Source of the DNA: Devosia indica
Lineage (GTDB): Bacteria; Pseudomonadota; Alphaproteobacteria; Rhizobiales; Devosiaceae
Direction: 5' to 3'
Length of the DNA stretch: 64,000 bases
NCBI RefSeq assembly: GCF_003056405.1
Contig: NZ_PYVZ01000020.1
Location: 31,272-95,271, forward strand
Translations under genes and position numbers: made by a program
The notes under the pieces: generated by a model
Databases searched by the model: none
What the model saw: only the letters and a program-made list of their open reading frames with translations
What the model was told of the DNA's origin: nothing
In this document: in pieces, positions 60,079 to 64,000 of the stretch
Numbering within the stretch: position 1 is the stretch's first letter
Layout: each line of letters opens with the position of its first letter

Positions 60079-60867
60079 ATGCGCTCCGTTCTTGGTATTG
60101 ACGCCGCCTGGACTATCCGCAATCCCAGCGGTGTTGCCGTCGCTGCAGATTGCGGCGATGGCTGGCATCTGGTCGCGGCGGCCCCCGCCTATGCTGCCTT
60201 TCATGCCCTGGCGGGGAGTGATCCGACCGATAAGTTCGATGCCGAACGCCTGCTCCAGGACACGACCCGCCTCGCTGGCACGCCGCCTGGCCTGGTGGCG
60301 CTCGACATGCCGATCATGGGCGAGCTGATCACCGCCCGCCGGGTCAGCGATAACGCCATTTCCGCCGTCTATGGCGCCAGGGCCGCCGGAACGCACAGCC
60401 CCAGCGCATTGCGGCCCGGTCCCCTGGCCGTCGACATGCTCACGGCCCTCACCCGCGCCGGCTTTCCCCTGCTCTGCGACAACCCGGTCACCGGCCCCGG
60501 CACTATCGAGGTCTATCCGCACCCGGCATTGATTGAACTGACCGGCGCCGCGCGCCGCCTGCCCTACAAGGTGCACAATCGCGGCAAATACTGGCCGCTG
60601 CATTCGGCAGCCGAGCGCCGCCAGGCTCTCCTTGCGCAATGGTCCGCCATCGTTGCGGCCCTCGAAACCGTGCTCAAAGGCAGCGCCGAACACCTGCCGC
60701 TGCCGCCGGTCGACGCGCCCTTGCGCGCCCTCAAGGCATTCGAGGACACGCTGGACGCCGTTGTCTGCGCCTGGGTCGCCACCACGGTTATCGACGGCGC
60801 CGCTCACCCCTTTGGCGATGCGGCCAGCGCCATCTGGGTGCCCCGGCCGCTGATCACCCATTGCTGA
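60079..60867 (+). CDS. DUF429 family protein
   Basis: A 262-residue protein of DUF429, an RNase H-like fold family of unknown function. Visible landmarks are the N-terminal SVLGIDAAWTIRNPSGVAVA, the VALDMPIMGELITARR strand with its acidic residue, EVYPHPALIELTG, RLPYKVHNRGKYWP and the C-terminal DTLDAVVCAWVATTV. The acidic residues Asp in GIDAAW, Asp in ALDMP, Glu in IEVYP and Asp in DTLDA are arranged like nuclease-type catalytic sites. Confidence 0.85.
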   Translation: MRSVLGIDAAWTIRNPSGVAVAADCGDGWHLVAAAPAYAAFHALAGSDPTDKFDAERLLQDTTRLAGTPPGLVALDMPIMGELITARRVSDNAISAVYGARAAGTHSPSALRPGPLAVDMLTALTRAGFPLLCDNPVTGPGTIEVYPHPALIELTGAARRLPYKVHNRGKYWPLHSAAERRQALLAQWSAIVAALETVLKGSAEHLPLPPVDAPLRALKAFEDTLDAVVCAWVATTVIDGAAHPFGDAASAIWVPRPLITHC

Positions 60868-60888
60868 CGCCCGCTGTCAGCAGCCCCC

Positions 60889-60903
60889 GTTCCCTCTCCG
60901 TTC
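60889..60903. promoter_or_regulatory. LexA (SOS) box upstream of uvrB
   Basis: GTTC-CCTCTCC-GTTC fits exactly the alphaproteobacterial LexA operator (GTTC-N7-GTTC). It lies 87 bp before the uvrB ATG, and uvrB is a standard SOS gene. Confidence 0.7.
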
Positions 60904-60989
60904 AGGCTTTGCTAATGTGCGACGGAACATTGCATCTGCGCGCCTCGTTTCCCATCTGAGTCGCTTCCCCAGCCCCCGAGATCAGCGCC

Positions 60990-63629
60990 ATGGCCCCCAA
61001 ATCCACACGTCCGGGAAAAGCCGAATTCTCCATCGATGACTTCTTCGCCGAGATCGAGAAGGCCGAGGACATTCAGGCATCCAAGCCGCTTTATGCCGAG
61101 CGCATGAAGAACAAGCGCGCCCTCGACCGCGCCGAGGCTGCCGAAAAAGCCGCGAAAGAGCCCAAATCCGCCCTCGAAAAGCGCCGCACCACCAAGTCGA
61201 GCCACGACACGGCCACCGGCATGGCGAAAAAGTCCGGCAAGACCAAGATCAATTCGGTCGACCGCGTCGATTTCGATGGCATGGGGGAAGCCCCGCAGGC
61301 CGGCTTCGGCCATGTGCCATCGTCGTCGCGTAGCGCGACCAGCGGTGACCGGCAGCTCACCGCCCGCGAGATCTCCCGCACCGCCGCCGCCGATCCCGAA
61401 ACCCAGGCCAAGCTCCGCGAAGCGCTTGATGCCTCGGTGAAAAAGAACAAGGCTCGCAAGAACGAATCCCTCGAAAACGCCTCCACTGTCGGCGTCACCG
61501 CCACCGTCAAGGCGCTCGAACAGATCATCCTGCATGGCCGCAAGGAGGTGGAAGGCTCCGCCCCCTGGGTGCCGCACCGCCCCGAGCACCCCGCCAAATC
61601 CGCCGAGAGCCGCCCCTTCCGCCTCAACACCGAATATGAGCCCGCCGGCGACCAGCCCACCGCCATTGCCGAATTGGTGGAAGGCATTGAGAACGGCGAA
61701 ACCGACCAGGTCCTGCTCGGCGTCACCGGCTCGGGCAAGACCTACACTGCCGCCCAGGTCATCGCCCGCACCCAGCGCCCGGCATTGATCCTGGCGCCCA
61801 ACAAGACCCTCGCCGCCCAGCTCTATTCCGAGTTCAAGGGCTTCTTCCCCGACAATGCGGTCGAATATTTCGTCTCCTACTACGACTACTACCAGCCCGA
61901 GGCCTACGTCCCGCGCACCGATACCTATATCGAGAAGGAATCCACCATCAACGAGCAGATCGACCGCATGCGCCACTCGGCCACGCGCGCGATCCTCGAA
62001 CGCAACGACGTCATCATCGTCGCCTCGGTCTCCTGCATTTACGGCATCGGCTCGGTGGAAGACTACACCGCCATGACCATCGACGTGCAGAAGGGCCAGC
62101 AGATCGACCAGCGCCAGCTCCTCGCCAAGCTCGTTGCCCTGCAATACAAGCGCGGCGACACCGGCTTTGTCCGCGGCACCTTCCGGGTGCGCGGCGATAC
62201 CGTCGAAATCTTCCCGGCCCACTATGAGGCCGCCGCCTGGCGCGTCACCCTGTTCGGCAACGAGATCGAGTCGATCACCGAATTCGATCCCCTCACCGGC
62301 AAGAAATCCGCCGACCTCACCTTCATCCGCGTCTACGCCAACTCGCACCACGTGACGCCGCGCACCACCATGAACCAGGCGATCAAGCTGATCCGCTCCG
62401 AGCTGGCCGCGCGCCTGCAGGAGCTCAACGGTGCCGGCCGGTTCCTGGAAGCCCAACGCCTCGAACAGCGCACCCTGTTTGACCTGGAAATGATGGAAGC
62501 CACCGGCTCCTGCGCCGGCATCGAGAACTATTCGCGCTATTTCTCCGGCCGCAAGCCCGGCGAGCCGCCCCCGACCCTGTTCGAATATCTCCCCGACAAT
62601 GCCCTGGTCTTTGTCGACGAAAGCCACGTCACCATCGGCCAGCTCGGCGCCATGTATCGCGGCGACCTCCGCCGCAAGGCCACGCTCGCCGAATACGGCT
62701 TCCGCCTGCCGAGCTGCATGGACAACCGCCCCCTCCGCTTTGAGGAGTGGAACGCCATGCGCCCGCAATCGGTCTATGTCTCGGCCACCCCCGGCAGTTG
62801 GGAAATGGACCAGACCGGCGGCGTCTTTGCCGAACAGGTCATCCGCCCCACCGGGCTGATCGATCCCCCCGTGGAAATCCGCCCGGCCACCCATCAGGTC
62901 GACGACGTCATCGACGAGATCCGCACCACCATCAAGGCCGGCTACCGGACCCTGTGCACCGTCCTCACCAAGAAGATGGCCGAGGACCTCACCGAATATA
63001 TGCACGAACAGGGCATCCGCGTGCGCTACATGCATTCGGACGTCGACACCATCGAGCGCATTGAAATCATCCGCGATTTGCGCCTGGGCGCCTTCGACGT
63101 GCTGGTGGGCATCAACCTCCTCCGCGAAGGCCTCGACATCCCCGAATGCGGCCTCGTCGCCATTCTCGACGCCGACAAGGAAGGGTTCCTCCGCTCCGAA
63201 ACCTCTCTGATCCAGACCATCGGCCGCGCCGCGCGAAACGTCGACGGCAAGGTCATCCTCTATGCCGACCGCACCACCGGCTCCATGGAACGCGCCCTGG
63301 CCGAAACCAACCGCCGCCGCGAAAAACAGATCGCCTACAACACCGAACACGGCATCACGCCCCAGAGCGTCAAGGCCCGCATCAACGACATCGTCGACAG
63401 CGTCTACGAAAAAGACCACGTCACCGTCAGCATCGGCAAAGGCAAAGGCAAGGACGGCAAGGAAAAGACGGTTACTGGCGACAATCTCGCGACTGTCATC
63501 AAGGACCTCGAACGCGAAATGCGCGAGGCGGCCACGAACCTGGAGTTTGAAAAGGCGGCGCGGCTCAGGGACGAAGTCAGGCGGTTGCGGGAGATGGAAC
63601 TGGATACGCTGGAAGGCGAAGTTTCCTAG
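60990..63629 (+). CDS. uvrB: excinuclease ABC subunit B with long N-terminal extension
   Basis: An 879-residue DNA-damage recognition helicase of nucleotide excision repair. The core of about 670 residues starts near residue 210 ([20 protein letters not shown]). It has Walker [14 protein letters not shown] (about residue 243), the beta-hairpin region [41 protein letters not shown], helicase motif [14 protein letters not shown], and the C-terminal UVR UvrC-binding motif [19 protein letters not shown]. The first 209 residues are extra: charged, Lys/Ala/Glu-rich and probably disordered or coiled ([35 protein letters not shown]). Long UvrB N-termini occur in alphaproteobacteria. A LexA box is in the promoter. 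Confidence 0.95.
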   Translation: MAPKSTRPGKAEFSIDDFFAEIEKAEDIQASKPLYAERMKNKRALDRAEAAEKAAKEPKSALEKRRTTKSSHDTATGMAKKSGKTKINSVDRVDFDGMGEAPQAGFGHVPSSSRSATSGDRQLTAREISRTAAADPETQAKLREALDASVKKNKARKNESLENASTVGVTATVKALEQIILHGRKEVEGSAPWVPHRPEHPAKSAESRPFRLNTEYEPAGDQPTAIAELVEGIENGETDQVLLGVTGSGKTYTAAQVIARTQRPALILAPNKTLAAQLYSEFKGFFPDNAVEYFVSYYDYYQPEAYVPRTDTYIEKESTINEQIDRMRHSATRAILERNDVIIVASVSCIYGIGSVEDYTAMTIDVQKGQQIDQRQLLAKLVALQYKRGDTGFVRGTFRVRGDTVEIFPAHYEAAAWRVTLFGNEIESITEFDPLTGKKSADLTFIRVYANSHHVTPRTTMNQAIKLIRSELAARLQELNGAGRFLEAQRLEQRTLFDLEMMEATGSCAGIENYSRYFSGRKPGEPPPTLFEYLPDNALVFVDESHVTIGQLGAMYRGDLRRKATLAEYGFRLPSCMDNRPLRFEEWNAMRPQSVYVSATPGSWEMDQTGGVFAEQVIRPTGLIDPPVEIRPATHQVDDVIDEIRTTIKAGYRTLCTVLTKKMAEDLTEYMHEQGIRVRYMHSDVDTIERIEIIRDLRLGAFDVLVGINLLREGLDIPECGLVAILDADKEGFLRSETSLIQTIGRAARNVDGKVILYADRTTGSMERALAETNRRREKQIAYNTEHGITPQSVKARINDIVDSVYEKDHVTVSIGKGKGKDGKEKTVTGDNLATVIKDLEREMREAATNLEFEKAARLRDEVRRLREMELDTLEGEVS

Positions 63630-63644
63630 CCCACTGTCTCCTGC

Positions 63645-63885
63645 AGCCCTCATGGTGAGGTGCGAAGCCTCGAACCACGAGGGCGAGAGCCGCAGCGCTC
63701 GTCCCATCCGAGGTCGTCACCCTCGGGCTTGACCCGAGGGCTCTGCACTGCCTGTCGCGCGACCCAAAACAACCCCCACCCGGCCTCCCCCTGATAGGGG
63801 GAGGAGAAGTGGCGTATCACCAACAGCGCAGCGCACTGGATCGGTCCCTCCCCCTATCAGGGGGAGGTTAGGTGTAAGCGCGTAG
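63645..63885. repeat. cluster of three dispersed repeat types
   Basis: Three repeat types lie in this gap. The first is CCTCATGGTGAGGTGCGAAG with CCTCGAACCACGAGG, about 63648-63683. The second is the CCTCGGGCTTGACCCGAGG palindrome also seen at 28.75 and 28.86 kb, near 63720-63745. The third is two opposed CCTCCCCCT/AGGGGGAGG palindromes near 63785-63806 and 63847-63870. They separate uvrB from the IS66-type end. No gene is visible. Confidence 0.7.
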
Positions 63886-63894
63886 CCGAGGCCG

Positions 63895-64000
63895 TTACTG
63901 CCTGAAGTTCCAAGGCATGAGGTCAGCTATCTGGCCGTTTGGCCAGCCGCCGGCGATGCGCTGCAGGGTCCGGGTCAGCCAGGCATGCGGATCGACGCCG
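63895..64000 (-). CDS. IS66-type transposase, C-terminal end (continues off window)
   Basis: The last 106 bp, read on the minus strand, give an open frame from the window edge to a TAA at 63897-63895. It encodes 34 residues beginning GVDPHAWLTRTLQRIAGG and ending IADLMPWNFRQ. This matches the end of IS66-family TnpC proteins (…DPxAWLxDVLxRI…LLPWNW). Only the C-terminus is in view, so whether the element is complete cannot be said. The terminal inverted repeat expected beyond the stop was not recognised. Confidence 0.75.
   Translation of the reverse strand, partial: GVDPHAWLTRTLQRIAGGWPNGQIADLMPWNFRQ

Noticed and set aside
60912..63707. 931-residue open frame antisense to uvrB
   Set aside because: Low-complexity Gly/Asp/Val pattern mirrors uvrB; no recognisable motif.

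Overview
The window is high-GC chromosomal DNA from an alphaproteobacterium, most likely a Devosia-like member of the Hyphomicrobiales. The evidence is a trxB gene followed by a VtlR/LsrB-type LysR regulator, an alphaproteobacterial LexA box (GTTC-N7-GTTC) before uvrB, a UvrB with a long N-terminal extension, and heavy use of 'cuckoo'-type CCTCCTCCC small-RNA hairpins. The genus is an inference from gene content; no rRNA or tRNA gene was seen.

Layout. 1-7.1 kb: end of a GGDEF gene, a YqeY-like gene, carA, azlCD, a YpfJ-type metallopeptidase, and a divergent UxuB-type dehydrogenase/KdgK pair. 7.6-10.8 kb: a phosphate-scavenging pair, a Pho box followed by cpdB and a secreted RNase T2. 10.8-16.1 kb: ohrR/ohr with a readable operator-promoter, a two-gene ABC-2 exporter, a frameshifted LuxR regulator and two small genes. 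16.2-21.6 kb: a CHASE2-GGDEF-EAL protein converging on a FecR-domain protein, then motA/motB. 21.7-28.7 kb: yghU, an rRNA methyltransferase, a tandem HD-GYP protein with a divergent receiver-domain protein, a 45-residue lipoprotein, DedA, CsbD, DUF2200 and a Gre-like factor. 28.7-30.1 kb: a repeat-rich patch holding an AT-richer DUF3800 gene. 30.3-43.4 kb: carB, catB, ltaE, cspA, a PQQ-type sugar dehydrogenase, greA, trxB, vtlR/lsrB and a HAD phosphatase.

43.5-44.7 kb holds no convincing protein gene but four consecutive putative small RNAs. Each has a promoter of identical geometry and a strong intrinsic terminator. They carry repeated anti-Shine-Dalgarno CCTCCTCCC-type motifs, mostly in hairpin loops. 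An upstream box, GCATGGC(T/A)G, starts exactly 26 bp before each -35 hexamer, roughly where a LysR-type activator would bind, and the vtlR/lsrB gene lies about 1.1 kb upstream. This is the most striking system in the window.

44.7-64 kb: an Ala-rich hypothetical protein, an aspartate aminotransferase, small secreted, CBS and GNAT genes, a class-V aminotransferase, an EamA exporter, a tandem DUF2147 pair, tdk behind a structured leader with an intrinsic terminator, a thioesterase, three secreted SH3/crystallin-like proteins in a row, a PadR module with a 45-bp operator-like palindrome, metabolic genes, a LexA box and uvrB. At the right edge is the C-terminal end of an IS66-type transposase. Several families of dispersed intergenic palindromic repeats occur throughout.
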